Assembly: GCA_001801215.1 (NCBI GenBank)
Contig: MGXA01000104.1
Location: 1 to 33,942 of the forward strand
Reading direction: 5' to 3'
Source of the DNA: Gallionellales bacterium RIFCSPLOWO2_02_FULL_59_110
GTDB taxonomy: Bacteria; Pseudomonadota; Gammaproteobacteria; Burkholderiales; Gallionellaceae
Length of the DNA: 33,942 bases
The position numbers and the translations under genes are program-made. The notes beneath the pieces were generated by a model. The model saw only the letters and a list, made by a program, of their open reading frames with translations, ran no database searches and was not told where the DNA came from. How positions within the stretch are numbered: position 1 is the stretch's first letter; each line of letters starts with the position of its first letter. Below, in pieces: positions 1 through 7,667 of the stretch.

Positions 1-139
1 GGCGAAAGACAGTGATCTGGAATAACCGAACAGCCCTCATAGCAGCGCCTTGCCCTGGCAAAAGAAGATGGCCGCGCCGTGCGCATATGGATTGCTTGCG
101 CTCGTCGCAACGGGGTGTTGAACCAACTTCGCATCGGTT
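1..139. other. Left-edge stretch upstream of mshI, no supported gene
   Basis: No convincing coding region is visible. A short open frame ends with TAA at 23-25 and could be the tail of a gene lying off the left edge, but seven codons are too few to judge. The segment around 75-120 (CGCGCCG, GCGCATATGG, TTGCTTGCGC) loosely resembles, in reverse complement, part of the repeat-like element at 13970-14135. No clear Shine-Dalgarno sequence precedes the ATG at 140. Confidence 0.3.
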
Positions 140-1087
140 ATGAAAATACCGCTCATTTCTTCATTGTTCGGGACGCGAGGCCGCGCTGGTGGCCGGTTCG
201 CCATCGGCCTGGGTGCGCACGGCATTTATCTGGCGAAGGTCAAATTTAGCGGGGCGTTGCCGCATGTGGTGCGCTGCGAATATCACGAGACCGGCGCGGT
301 GTCGGCGGCTGCGCTGGCAAAGCTGTGCCGCGAGGCGGGTATCGGCGGCCACCATTTCACCACGCTGCTGATGCCGGGCGAATATCAGCTATTGCTGGTC
401 GAGGCGCCGAATGTGCCCGCCGAGGAACTGAAGACGGCGATCCGCTGGAAGATCAAGGATGGCTTGAGTTACAGCGTCGATGATGCCACGGTGGATGTGT
501 TGCAGATTCCCGCCAGCAATTCCGGCCCGGAGCGCGCGCAATCCCTGTATGCCGTCGCGGCATCCAACGATGTCATCAGGAAGCACATGGCGTTATTCGA
601 GCAGGCAAAAATCGATTTTGACGTGATCGACATTCCGGAAATGGCGCAGCGCAACATCGCCGCGCTGTTCGAACAGGAAGAACGCGCGCTGGCCATGCTG
701 GTTTTCGACGACTACGGCGGCCTGCTGACGTTTACTTCCGGCGGCGAGCTGTACCTGACGCGGCGCATCGAAATCAGCGCGGGGCAGTTGCAGGACGCCA
801 ACGAGAATCTGCGCGAACAATCCCGCGACCGCGTCGAGCTGGAGTTGCAGCGTTCGCTGGATTATTTCGACCGCCAGTTCAATCACCTGACGGTCAGCCG
901 CATCCTGGTATGCGCACCCGAAAGCACGGGCCTGGTGGAGTTCCTGAGTTCGACGATGGGCGCGAATATAGAAAAGCTGGACTTGTCGCAGGTGCTGGAC
1001 ATCAGCGCGGTTCCGGCGCTGGCCGACTGCGAATTCGCCTCATACGCGTTGACGGCGCTGGGCGCGGCATTGCGCCGGGTAGAGTGA
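140..1087 (+). CDS. mshI: MSHA biogenesis protein MshI (PilM-like)
   Basis: A 315-aa cytoplasmic protein of the PilM/MshI type, which belongs to the actin-like ATPase fold and forms part of the inner-membrane platform of type IV-like MSHA pili. The sequence begins MKIPLISSLFG and then GRFAIGLGAHGIYLAKV, the typical first beta strands of the fold. It has no signal peptide and no membrane segment. Identification rests on overall similarity and above all on position: it is the first of seven consecutive genes that match the order of known MSHA operons. The next gene starts five bases after its stop, so the two are surely cotranscribed. The start is the first ATG in frame; the Shine-Dalgarno sequence is weak. 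Confidence 0.85.
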   Translation: MKIPLISSLFGTRGRAGGRFAIGLGAHGIYLAKVKFSGALPHVVRCEYHETGAVSAAALAKLCREAGIGGHHFTTLLMPGEYQLLLVEAPNVPAEELKTAIRWKIKDGLSYSVDDATVDVLQIPASNSGPERAQSLYAVAASNDVIRKHMALFEQAKIDFDVIDIPEMAQRNIAALFEQEERALAMLVFDDYGGLLTFTSGGELYLTRRIEISAGQLQDANENLREQSRDRVELELQRSLDYFDRQFNHLTVSRILVCAPESTGLVEFLSSTMGANIEKLDLSQVLDISAVPALADCEFASYALTALGAALRRVE

Positions 1088-1092
1088 GCGCG

Positions 1093-1722
1093 ATGAGCCA
1101 GCAGATCAACCTGTTCAACCCGGCCTTCGTCAAGCAGAGCGAACATTTTTCGCTGCTGAATATCGTGCAGTCGCTGGGCCTGATTATTGCGGGCTCGTTG
1201 CTGTTTTACGGCTATGCGGTTTATCAGGTCGGCCAGATCGAGAAGCAGGCGGAAGCAAGCGCGAAGCTCTACAACACCGAGCAGGCGCGCCTGGCGCGCT
1301 TCGCCGCCGAATTCTCGCCGCAACAGGCCAACCAGGCGTTGCAGGACGAGGTGCAGCGGCTGGAAAAGCGGGCCGCCGGCCAGTCCGAATTGATCGAAGT
1401 CATGAAGTCCGGCGCGGTGGGCAATACCACCGGTTACTCGGAATACATGCGCGCCTTCGCGCGCCAGGTGGCGCAGGGATTGTGGTTGACCGGCTTCAGG
1501 ATAACCGGCGATGCGGCGCAAATCAGCCTGAGCGGCGCGGTGCTCGCCCCGGAATTGTTGCCCGCCTATATTCAGCGCCTGAGCAAGGAAAGCGCCATGC
1601 GCGGCAAGACTTTCACCACCCTGCAAATGCAACAGCCGAAGCCCGATGCAAGCCGGGGCGCAGTCCCGCGTTATGTCGAATTTCTCCTGCACTCCAGCCC
1701 GGATGCCGGGGCCGGAAAATGA
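1093..1722 (+). CDS. PilN-like MSHA biogenesis protein (second MshI-type gene)
   Basis: A 209-aa bitopic protein of the PilN type. The N-terminal cytoplasmic tail contains the PilN signature INLFNP (residues 5-10), which in the family docks into PilM/MshI. One membrane segment follows (about residues 24-43, SLGLIIAGSLLFYGYAV), then a helical, probably coiled-coil region (about 45-105) and a C-terminal alpha/beta domain. The ATG at 1093 was preferred over upstream ATGs in the same frame because the protein then starts at MSQQINLF, the family start, just after the mshI stop. It overlaps the next gene by four bases (ATGA). Some annotations fuse or number this gene mshI2. Confidence 0.82.
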   Translation: MSQQINLFNPAFVKQSEHFSLLNIVQSLGLIIAGSLLFYGYAVYQVGQIEKQAEASAKLYNTEQARLARFAAEFSPQQANQALQDEVQRLEKRAAGQSELIEVMKSGAVGNTTGYSEYMRAFARQVAQGLWLTGFRITGDAAQISLSGAVLAPELLPAYIQRLSKESAMRGKTFTTLQMQQPKPDASRGAVPRYVEFLLHSSPDAGAGK

Positions 1723-2420
1723 AGCGCTACTGGGAATTGGCGCGCAACAGGATCGACGGGATGTCGCTGCGCGAGCGCGCGATAATTTTTCTGGCCGCGG
1801 CATTTGTGGTGATCGCGCTGATCGACAAGTTCTTGCTCGAAGCTTCGCTGGCGAAACAAAAAACCTTGTCGGCGCAAGTGGTGCAGCAGCAGGAAAAAAT
1901 GAAGGAGTTGCAGGCCCAGATACAGGCCTTGCTGCAAGCCAGAAGCGACGACGAACGTTCGCCGCTGCGCGCCCGGCTGGCGCAACTCAAGCTCCAGTTG
2001 CAGGAACAGGACGGCTATCTGCAAAGCCGCAGCGAGCGGCTGGTCGAACCCGACAAGATGGCCGGTTTGCTGGAGCAGGTGCTGAACAAGAACGACAGGC
2101 TGCAACTGATCGAACTGAAAACCCTGCCGGCCAGCCCGCTGATCGAAAAACCCAAGACAGCCGCAGCGCAATCTCCCGATGCGGAGCCGCAGGCCGGAGA
2201 AAATCAGCCTGATCCGCAAAAACAAATCTTCAAACACGGCATTCGGATTACCGTGCGTGGCGGCTATCTGGATATGTTGCGTTACCTTGCCGCTCTGGAA
2301 GAACTGCCGTCGCGAATGTTCTGGGGGGAGGTCGCCCTGAGCGTGGAGAAATATCCCGATGCGGTGCTGACGCTGACCCTGTACACCTTGAGTCTGGACA
2401 AGACATGGCTGACGGTGTGA
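1719..2420 (+). CDS. mshJ: MSHA biogenesis protein MshJ (PilO-like)
   Basis: A 233-aa bitopic inner-membrane protein of the PilO/MshJ class. After a short basic N-terminus (MKRYWELARNRIDGMSLRERA) comes one membrane helix (about residues 22-39), then a long Gln/Lys/Glu-rich coiled coil (about 45-115) and a periplasmic domain ending in LSLDKTWLTV. In the family it pairs with the PilN-like protein to align the secretin with the inner-membrane motor. ATG start overlaps the previous stop (ATGA), and its 3' end overlaps mshK by 16 bases, indicating translational coupling. Confidence 0.85.
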   Translation: MKRYWELARNRIDGMSLRERAIIFLAAAFVVIALIDKFLLEASLAKQKTLSAQVVQQQEKMKELQAQIQALLQARSDDERSPLRARLAQLKLQLQEQDGYLQSRSERLVEPDKMAGLLEQVLNKNDRLQLIELKTLPASPLIEKPKTAAAQSPDAEPQAGENQPDPQKQIFKHGIRITVRGGYLDMLRYLAALEELPSRMFWGEVALSVEKYPDAVLTLTLYTLSLDKTWLTV

Positions 2421-2971
2421 TGCGGGAGTCAGAAGTTCATGGGGCGGGTGAGCGTGGCGTTAACCGGCAGCTTATGACACCGTATTTTGGCGGCTTAGCC
2501 GAATGGCTATGCAAAGCTATCCGCCGGGTGTTATGCATACGGCGGAAGGCGTTGCGCTTTTCCGCCCTGCACGCCGCCTTCTACCTTCTACCTTCTGCTT
2601 TCTGTTGTGCCGAGGAGCTGCCCGACCCGACCCGCCCGCCGCCGGGCATCCTCGCGCCTCTCGCGGAGGGTGAAGCGCCGCCCGCTCCCGCCGGCCTGCA
2701 ATCCACCATCATTTCCAAAACGCGCCGTGCGGCGATTATCGACGGCGAAACCGTCGAATTGGGCGGGAAACATGGCGCTGCAAAACTGATCGAAGTGAAC
2801 GAAGGCAACGTAGTATTGCGCGGAGCGCAGGGGAGACAGGTGATGTCGCTGTTTCCCGGAATAACGATGAGGAGCGGGACGGAAGTGAAGGAGAAGCAGC
2901 GACCGGCGGCAAGCGAGGTGCAGACCGGCAAGCAGGTAAATAAGCCTGTCGCACGCGAGGAGAAGAAATGA
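2405..2971 (+). CDS. mshK: MSHA biogenesis protein MshK with repeat-derived N-terminus
   Basis: A 188-aa protein whose mature part (from about residue 70, EELPDPTRPP, to about 155) resembles MshK/PilP-like periplasmic proteins that link the inner-membrane platform to the secretin: the DPTRPP motif, then two short beta strands (AAIIDGETVELGG, NEGNVVLRG). The C-terminus is Lys/Glu-rich. The first ~65 codons are odd. They coincide with a diverged copy of the 56-bp hairpin element (2461-2517), a GGCGGAA...TTCCGCC hairpin (about 2539-2565) and a CCTTCTACCTTCTACCTTC tract (about 2578-2600). The signal-peptide-like hydrophobic stretch FSALHAAFYLLPSAFCCA is encoded by these repeats. The start is uncertain: ATG 2405 or ATG 2474 are both in frame. 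Confidence 0.7.
   Translation: MADGVMRESEVHGAGERGVNRQLMTPYFGGLAEWLCKAIRRVLCIRRKALRFSALHAAFYLLPSAFCCAEELPDPTRPPPGILAPLAEGEAPPAPAGLQSTIISKTRRAAIIDGETVELGGKHGAAKLIEVNEGNVVLRGAQGRQVMSLFPGITMRSGTEVKEKQRPAASEVQTGKQVNKPVAREEKK
2461..2517 (+). repeat. Diverged copy of the 56-bp hairpin element inside mshK
   Basis: Starts TAACC, as the three exact copies do in this orientation, and shares CGGCTTAG(C/T)CGAATGGCTA with the copy at 28158-28213. It is one base longer before that motif, and its stem pairs only in part (CCG with CGG, CGGC with GCCG). It is read in frame as part of the mshK N-terminal region. Assignment is by eye. Confidence 0.5.
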
Positions 2972-4665
2972 AGAATTTGTTATGGCTGTGGGCGCTGCTG
3001 TTATTGGCAGGTTGCGCCGCGCCGGGCGGTAAAAACACCACGGCAGAAGCCATCCAGCGCGAAATGTACCAGGCCGCGCGAAACGGCGTGCAACCGGGCC
3101 ACCTCGACGCGGTGAATAACGCGTTGCTGCCGCCGCTGTCAGCGGCTTTGCAGGATGTGGACAGCAAGCCGCTGGAAACGAAATTCGATATGACGGTGAA
3201 CAATACGCCGGTCACCCAGGTATTCATGGCTATCGTTTCGGGCACCCGTTACAGCATGTTGCTGCACCCGGAAGTCGGCGGCAACATTTCGCTCAACCTC
3301 AAGGATGTTACGGTGTTCGAGGCGCTGGAGGCGGTCCGCGAGCTGTATGGCTACGAATACAAGGTCGATGGCACCCGTATTTACATTCATCCGATTTCGC
3401 TGCAGACGCGGCTTTTTCAGGTGAATTATCTGACCGGCCAGCGCAAGGGGGAATCGCTGCTGCGCGTATCGGGCGGATCGGTGGGGGAAGCTCCGGCCAG
3501 CACGGCGGGCACCACGACGGCGGTTCAGTCGTCGCCGACCGGCGCGGGGCGTTCGGATAGCAGCAAGGTCACCATGAGTTCCAGCGCGGATTTCTGGGAT
3601 GAGTTGAGCAAGTCGCTCACCGCTATTGTCGGAAACGACAAGGGGCGCAGCGTGGTGATCAGCCCGATGTCCGGCGTGATCGTGGTGCGCGCGATGCCGG
3701 ATGAGTTGAGGAACGTCGCGGCTTACCTCAAGGCTTCGCAGGTTTCAATCGAGCGGCAGGTGATCCTCGAGGCGAAAATAATCGAGGTGCAGCTGAACGA
3801 CGGGTACCAATCCGGGATCAATTGGGGCGGGTTCGGTTATTTGAAATCCAGCCCGGAGAGCAGGGGGTCGTTCGGGCAAATTAGCCCCGGAGCATCGCTT
3901 AACCCCAATACGGCGGACGGCGCGGCAACCCTGATTTCCAATGCGGTGCTCTCGGCAATTCCGGGCGCCACGCTGATCAGCAGCGCCGAAAATGCGGGGG
4001 CGATGTTCGGTCTCGCGTTCCAGACCAGCAATTTTGCCGCGCTACTCAATTTCCTCGAATCGCAGGGCAACGTGCATGTGCTGTCCAGTCCGCGCATTGC
4101 CACGTTGAACAACCAGAAGGCGGTGCTCAAAGTCGGCACGGATGAGTTTTTTGTGACTAATGTATCCTCAACCACAACTGCCACCGGTGGTGCTGGTTCC
4201 GTTACGACACCGAGCGTGACGCTGCAACCGTTCTTTTCCGGCATCGCGCTGGACGTGACGCCGCGCATCGACCAGAACAACGAAATCATCCTGCATATCC
4301 ATCCTTCGGTGAGCCAGGTCAGCACCGTGAACAAGACGGTTAACACGGGTACGGGCGGCACGTTGAATTTGCCGCTTGCCTCCAGTTCGGTTTCCGAGAC
4401 CGACAGTGTCGTGCGGGTGCGCGACGGGCAGATTGTCGCCATCGGCGGGCTGATGCGCCAGGCAACCTTCGACGACCGCTCCGGTCTGCCGGGGTTGTCC
4501 AGAACCAGCCCGTTGTTCGGCCAGACTAGCCTGCGCAGCGAAAAACGCGAACTGGTGATCCTGCTGAAGCCCACGGTGGTGGATAACGACAAGGACTGGT
4601 CGCAGGACATCACGCAAAGCCGCAACCGGTTTAGCAGGCTGAACGGGCAGGGCGCCAGGCCATAA
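2968..4665 (+). CDS. mshL: MSHA pilus secretin MshL (lipoprotein)
   Basis: A 565-aa outer-membrane secretin of the PilQ/GspD superfamily that forms the pore for the MSHA pilus. The N-terminus is a lipoprotein signal (LLWLWALLLLAGC, Cys16 as lipid anchor). Residues about 70-150 hold the secretin N-terminal (STN-like) domain, followed by a Ser/Gly/Thr-rich linker (about 170-200). The secretin core occupies roughly 255-545, with VILEAKIIEVQL, LSSPRIATLNNQKAVLKVG and the conserved end VRVRDGQIVAIGGLM followed by ELVILLKPTVV. The start overlaps the mshK stop by four bases and the stop codon overlaps the start of mshM by one base. Confidence 0.92.
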   Translation: MKNLLWLWALLLLAGCAAPGGKNTTAEAIQREMYQAARNGVQPGHLDAVNNALLPPLSAALQDVDSKPLETKFDMTVNNTPVTQVFMAIVSGTRYSMLLHPEVGGNISLNLKDVTVFEALEAVRELYGYEYKVDGTRIYIHPISLQTRLFQVNYLTGQRKGESLLRVSGGSVGEAPASTAGTTTAVQSSPTGAGRSDSSKVTMSSSADFWDELSKSLTAIVGNDKGRSVVISPMSGVIVVRAMPDELRNVAAYLKASQVSIERQVILEAKIIEVQLNDGYQSGINWGGFGYLKSSPESRGSFGQISPGASLNPNTADGAATLISNAVLSAIPGATLISSAENAGAMFGLAFQTSNFAALLNFLESQGNVHVLSSPRIATLNNQKAVLKVGTDEFFVTNVSSTTTATGGAGSVTTPSVTLQPFFSGIALDVTPRIDQNNEIILHIHPSVSQVSTVNKTVNTGTGGTLNLPLASSSVSETDSVVRVRDGQIVAIGGLMRQATFDDRSGLPGLSRTSPLFGQTSLRSEKRELVILLKPTVVDNDKDWSQDITQSRNRFSRLNGQGARP

Positions 4666-5621
4666 TGTACCTGCAACACTTCGGGCTGCGCGAACCGCCT
4701 TTCAGCCTGACTCCCGACACCAGTTTCTTTTTCTCCTGTTCCAGTTATCAGGAGGCGCTCAATACGCTGCTGGTGGCCGCGCGCAACGGTGAGGGTTTTA
4801 TCAAGATTACCGGCGAAGTGGGAACCGGCAAGACGCTGCTGTGCCGCAAATTTCTCGCCACGCTGAATCAGGGATGCCAATCCACCACGCTGATCGGCAC
4901 GCAGGATCAGGCGGTCGATGCACCGTCCGCACCGCGTTTCATTACCGCCTACATCCCCAACCCCTATCTCGAGCCGCGCAGCCTGTTGCTGGCATTGGCG
5001 GGAGAATTCCGCGTGCCGCTGGACAAGGATACCGACCAGCACCAGTTGCTGAAGGGCTTGACGCGCGCGCTGCTGGATTGCGCGCGCAACGGGCAGCGCG
5101 CGCTGGTGTGCCTGGACGAGGCGCAGGCGATGCCGCTGGAAAGCATGGAAGTGCTGCGCCTGCTCACCAATCTCGAAACCGAGAAACGCAAGCTGTTGCA
5201 GGTGGTGTTGTTCGGCCAGCCGGAATTGAATGAACGTTTGCGGCACCACTCGATACGCCAGTTACGCCAGCGCATCAGCTTTCAATACAACCTCCAGGGG
5301 GTGCGCAAGGACGAGATGGAGCGCTATCTGCGCCATCGCTTGGCGGTGGCGCAATATCCCGGCGAAACGCTGTTCGGCAGGGGCGCGGTGGGCAAGCTGC
5401 ACCGCATCACCGGCGGCACGCCCCGGCTGGTCAACATCGTTGCGCACAAGGCGTTGATGCTGGCGTTCGGCGAGGGCAGGCAGCAGGTGTCGCCCAAACA
5501 TATCCGCGATGCGGCAGCCGATACCCCGGAAACGCGCCGCGACTGGCTGCCCTGGGCGCTGGCCTTGACCGGCGCGGCACTGATCGCCTCCCTGGGAAGC
5601 GCGTGGGTGGCTCTACAATGA
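4665..5621 (+). CDS. mshM: MSHA biogenesis ATPase MshM (ExeA/GspA-like)
   Basis: A 318-aa AAA+ ATPase of the ExeA/GspA family. It begins MYLQHFGLREPPFSLTPDT, the family start; Walker A is GEVGTGKT (residues 50-57) and Walker B is LVCLDEAQ (about 147-154), followed by the arginine-finger region LRQLRQRI. A hydrophobic segment near the C-terminus (about 295-315) suggests anchoring in the inner membrane. ExeA relatives use ATP to help secretin assembly through peptidoglycan, so with mshL directly upstream this is probably its assembly partner. Overlaps mshL by one base and mshN by four bases. Confidence 0.88.
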   Translation: MYLQHFGLREPPFSLTPDTSFFFSCSSYQEALNTLLVAARNGEGFIKITGEVGTGKTLLCRKFLATLNQGCQSTTLIGTQDQAVDAPSAPRFITAYIPNPYLEPRSLLLALAGEFRVPLDKDTDQHQLLKGLTRALLDCARNGQRALVCLDEAQAMPLESMEVLRLLTNLETEKRKLLQVVLFGQPELNERLRHHSIRQLRQRISFQYNLQGVRKDEMERYLRHRLAVAQYPGETLFGRGAVGKLHRITGGTPRLVNIVAHKALMLAFGEGRQQVSPKHIRDAAADTPETRRDWLPWALALTGAALIASLGSAWVALQ

Positions 5622-6760
5622 GCGTCATCAACGAGGTGCTCAACCAGCTCGAACAGCGCGGCGCGCCTGCCGCGCCGGAGCAGACCTTGGTGCGCGCCGT
5701 GCCGCAGGGCAAACGCAACCTTGTCCTGCCTTTGCTCGCGGTGGCGCTGGCGCTGGCGGGCGGGGTCGGCGCATGGCAATGGATCCAGATGCGCAAGCCC
5801 AAGGTTGTTGCGGCGAATGCCATGCGGCCTCCGCTTGCCATAGCTGTGCCGGCTCCCGTGTCTGAACCTGTGTCCGCACCGGAGCCGGTCTCCGCCGTCC
5901 CGGCGTCTGTCGATGTTGTGGCCGCTCCGGCCAGCGCCATTGCCGGAAGTGCAGCCCCGCCGGCAGAAATGCTCCCGCCGGCCTCGCGCCTGAGTTCTGA
6001 ATTGAGTTCGGTGCCGCTGCCATCCAGCCTCAGGGAACTAAAGCACGACGCCGGGCCGGGCAGAATGGATGCAGCCACGGTAATGGCGAAGCCATCGGCG
6101 CTTTCCGCCAAGCCGCAGCCGGCCGCCGCTCCGCCAGATGCGCCCGCCTCAGCCCGGCCGTCAAGCGGAACGCCGCCGATGAAGCGGGTCAGCCCGGCGC
6201 AACGCGCCGATGCCGAATTCCGCCAGGCGTTCGCGGCCATGCAGCAGGGGCATAGCGCCGACGCCATCGCGGGATACGAATCGGTGTTGCGTCTAGATGA
6301 GAGTCATGACGCGGCGCGCCAGGCGTTGGTGGCATTGCTGCTGGAAAATAAACGCGGCGCGGAAGCCGAGCGCGTGTTGCAGGAGCGGCTGAACGCCAGA
6401 CCGGGGCATACCGGTTTCGCCATGCTGCTGGCGCGTTTGCAGGTGGAACACGGCGCCGTCGAAGCGGCGCTGGCGACGCTGGAAAAATCCCTGCCGCACG
6501 CCGATGCGCAGGCCGGTTACCAGGCATTTTTCGCGGCATTGCTGCAACGCCTGAACCGCCACAAGGAAGCGATCACGCATTACCAGGCCGCATTACGGCT
6601 TGCTCCAGACAATGGCGTCTGGCTGATGGGTTACGGCATTTCGTTGCAGGCGGTGCAGCGCAATGAGGATGCCGGGGATGCGTTCTGGCGCGCGCTGGAA
6701 TCGAAAACGCTCAACCCGGAATTGCAGGCGTTCGTGCAGTCGAAAATCAAAGAGTTTTGA
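5618..6760 (+). CDS. mshN: MSHA biogenesis protein MshN (TPR protein)
   Basis: A 380-aa bitopic protein. The family N-terminus MSVINEVLNQLEQRG is followed by one membrane helix (about residues 35-55), a long Ala/Pro/Ser-rich linker (about 65-200) and a C-terminal tetratricopeptide domain (about 205-375; for example AEFRQAFAAMQQGHSADAIA and HYQAALRLAPDNGVWL). The ATG at 5618 was chosen over the upstream ATG at 5603 because it gives the family start and overlaps the mshM stop as ATGA. In related MSHA loci mshE (assembly ATPase) and mshG follow; here the operon ends and repeats begin. Confidence 0.87.
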   Translation: MSVINEVLNQLEQRGAPAAPEQTLVRAVPQGKRNLVLPLLAVALALAGGVGAWQWIQMRKPKVVAANAMRPPLAIAVPAPVSEPVSAPEPVSAVPASVDVVAAPASAIAGSAAPPAEMLPPASRLSSELSSVPLPSSLRELKHDAGPGRMDAATVMAKPSALSAKPQPAAAPPDAPASARPSSGTPPMKRVSPAQRADAEFRQAFAAMQQGHSADAIAGYESVLRLDESHDAARQALVALLLENKRGAEAERVLQERLNARPGHTGFAMLLARLQVEHGAVEAALATLEKSLPHADAQAGYQAFFAALLQRLNRHKEAITHYQAALRLAPDNGVWLMGYGISLQAVQRNEDAGDAFWRALESKTLNPELQAFVQSKIKEF

Positions 6761-6778
6761 AGTAGGAACGAGTAAAGC

Positions 6779-6899
6779 TAAACCCCCTCCAACTCCCCCT
6801 TGTGCGAGCATCCGCTGCGCGGATTGCCTGCTTGACCCGCTTCAGGGGAAGAGTAAAGCAACTGCTCCTCCCCTGATAAGGGGAGGTTGGGAGGGGTTA
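6779..6899. repeat. CTCCCC/GGGGAG palindromic repeat region (copy 1)
   Basis: Two palindrome units. The right one is CCTCCCCTGATAAGGGGAGG (6867-6886), with 8-bp arms and a GATA loop, intact. The left one (CTCCCCCTTGT...TCAGGGGAAG, about 6792-6851) is interrupted at its apex by a separate 35-bp hairpin element. The terminal GGGGTTA also supplies the stop codon of comF on the minus strand. Confidence 0.8.
6804..6838 (+). repeat. 35-bp hairpin element, copy 1
   Basis: Constant ends GCGAGCA and TTGCCTGCTTGACCC flank a 5-bp stem TCCGC-TGC-GCGGA. The second copy (14052-14086) has the same ends but stem GCCTT-TGC-AAGGC, so the stem is fully compensated while the loop TGC is constant. Here it sits in the apex of a CTCCCC palindrome. 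Confidence 0.65.
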
Positions 6900-7610
6900 G
6901 TGCTTATGCGGCAGCGTTCGCGCCACCACCCACGCCTCGATTTGGGCCGCGCCGCGTTTCTGCACCGCCTCGGCGAGCGCGTTCAGGCTGGCGCCGGTTG
7001 TCAGCACGTCGTCCACCAGCGCGACGCGCCTGCCGTTCAAGTCCATGTCGCAGCAGAACGCATCGCGCATGTTCTTCTTGCGCTCCTTCCAAGGCAGTGC
7101 AGATTGTGGCGGGGTGTCGCGTACGCGACGGCAGGCATGAGTGAGCAGTTCGAGTTCAAGCCTGCGAGCGACTCCGGCAGCGAGGAGTTGCGACTGGTTG
7201 AAGCCGCGTTCGCGCAGTTTCGTCGGATGCAGCGGCATCGGGACGACGCAGTCGGGCAGGCTGTCGATACGGCGCGCCAGCTTGCCCGCGAAGGCATGCG
7301 CCAGCGCGAGCTGTTCGCGGTATTTCATGGCATGGATCAGCTTGTCGAGCGGAAAGGCATAGCCGAATACCGCGGTGGTGCGGGAAAACAGCGGCGGGCG
7401 TTTCAGGCACTGCCCGCATATTTCTCCGCCCGGCGTCGGCAGCGCGCAGCCCGGGCAATGTGCCGCATCGAGCCAGGGCAGAGCACGGTCGCAGGCCGCG
7501 CACCACAGCCCGTCGCGGCTCATGCTGCCGCACAGCACGCAGGGTTGCGTCGGCGCGAATTGCCTGATTTTTGCGCCGATGTTCAAAAAATACCTGCGTA
7601 TAATAGACAA
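6897..7610 (-). CDS. comF: ComF family phosphoribosyltransferase-like protein
   Basis: A 237-aa ComF/GntX protein. Residues about 19-69 hold a double zinc ribbon (CVLCG, CAAC, CPGC, CGQC) and residues about 95-225 a type I phosphoribosyltransferase fold with the PRPP loop ALVDDVLTTGAS. ComF proteins act in DNA uptake for natural transformation or in use of DNA as a nutrient; the reaction is unknown. The best in-frame start is TTG at 7610; no ATG lies upstream of the zinc ribbon, so the start remains uncertain. The stop TAA is formed by the end of the adjacent repeat. The gene is divergent from bioB with 57 bases between. Confidence 0.85.
   Translation of the reverse strand: MSIIRRYFLNIGAKIRQFAPTQPCVLCGSMSRDGLWCAACDRALPWLDAAHCPGCALPTPGGEICGQCLKRPPLFSRTTAVFGYAFPLDKLIHAMKYREQLALAHAFAGKLARRIDSLPDCVVPMPLHPTKLRERGFNQSQLLAAGVARRLELELLTHACRRVRDTPPQSALPWKERKKNMRDAFCCDMDLNGRRVALVDDVLTTGASLNALAEAVQKRGAAQIEAWVVARTLPHKH
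7599..7604 (+). promoter_or_regulatory. Possible -10 box for bioB
   Basis: A perfect TATAAT hexamer 63 bases before the bioB ATG. No good -35 box lies 16-18 bases upstream (TTGCGC is 22 bases away), so this is a candidate only. It overlaps the start region of comF on the other strand. Confidence 0.3.
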
Positions 7611-7667
7611 GCTTTCGCCCTTTCCGGGATGGAGCGCCGTTTATTAATCATACCCGCTTAATTTTCC

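Noticed and set aside
1-139. Copy of the 13970-14135 element upstream of mshI
   Set aside because: Only a short stretch (CATATG context, GCGCGGC and TTGCTTGCG words) is similar, with no terminal repeats or flanking duplication; not enough to annotate.
883-1803. Minus-strand open frame of 306 codons in the msh region
   Set aside because: Opposite three overlapping, recognisable msh genes; no domain features in the translation.
6663-7661. Long plus-strand open frame covering the comF region
   Set aside because: It lies antisense to comF, whose zinc ribbon and PRPP loop are clear, and its own translation (Arg/Ala/Gln-rich) matches nothing. GC-rich codon bias makes such antisense frames common.
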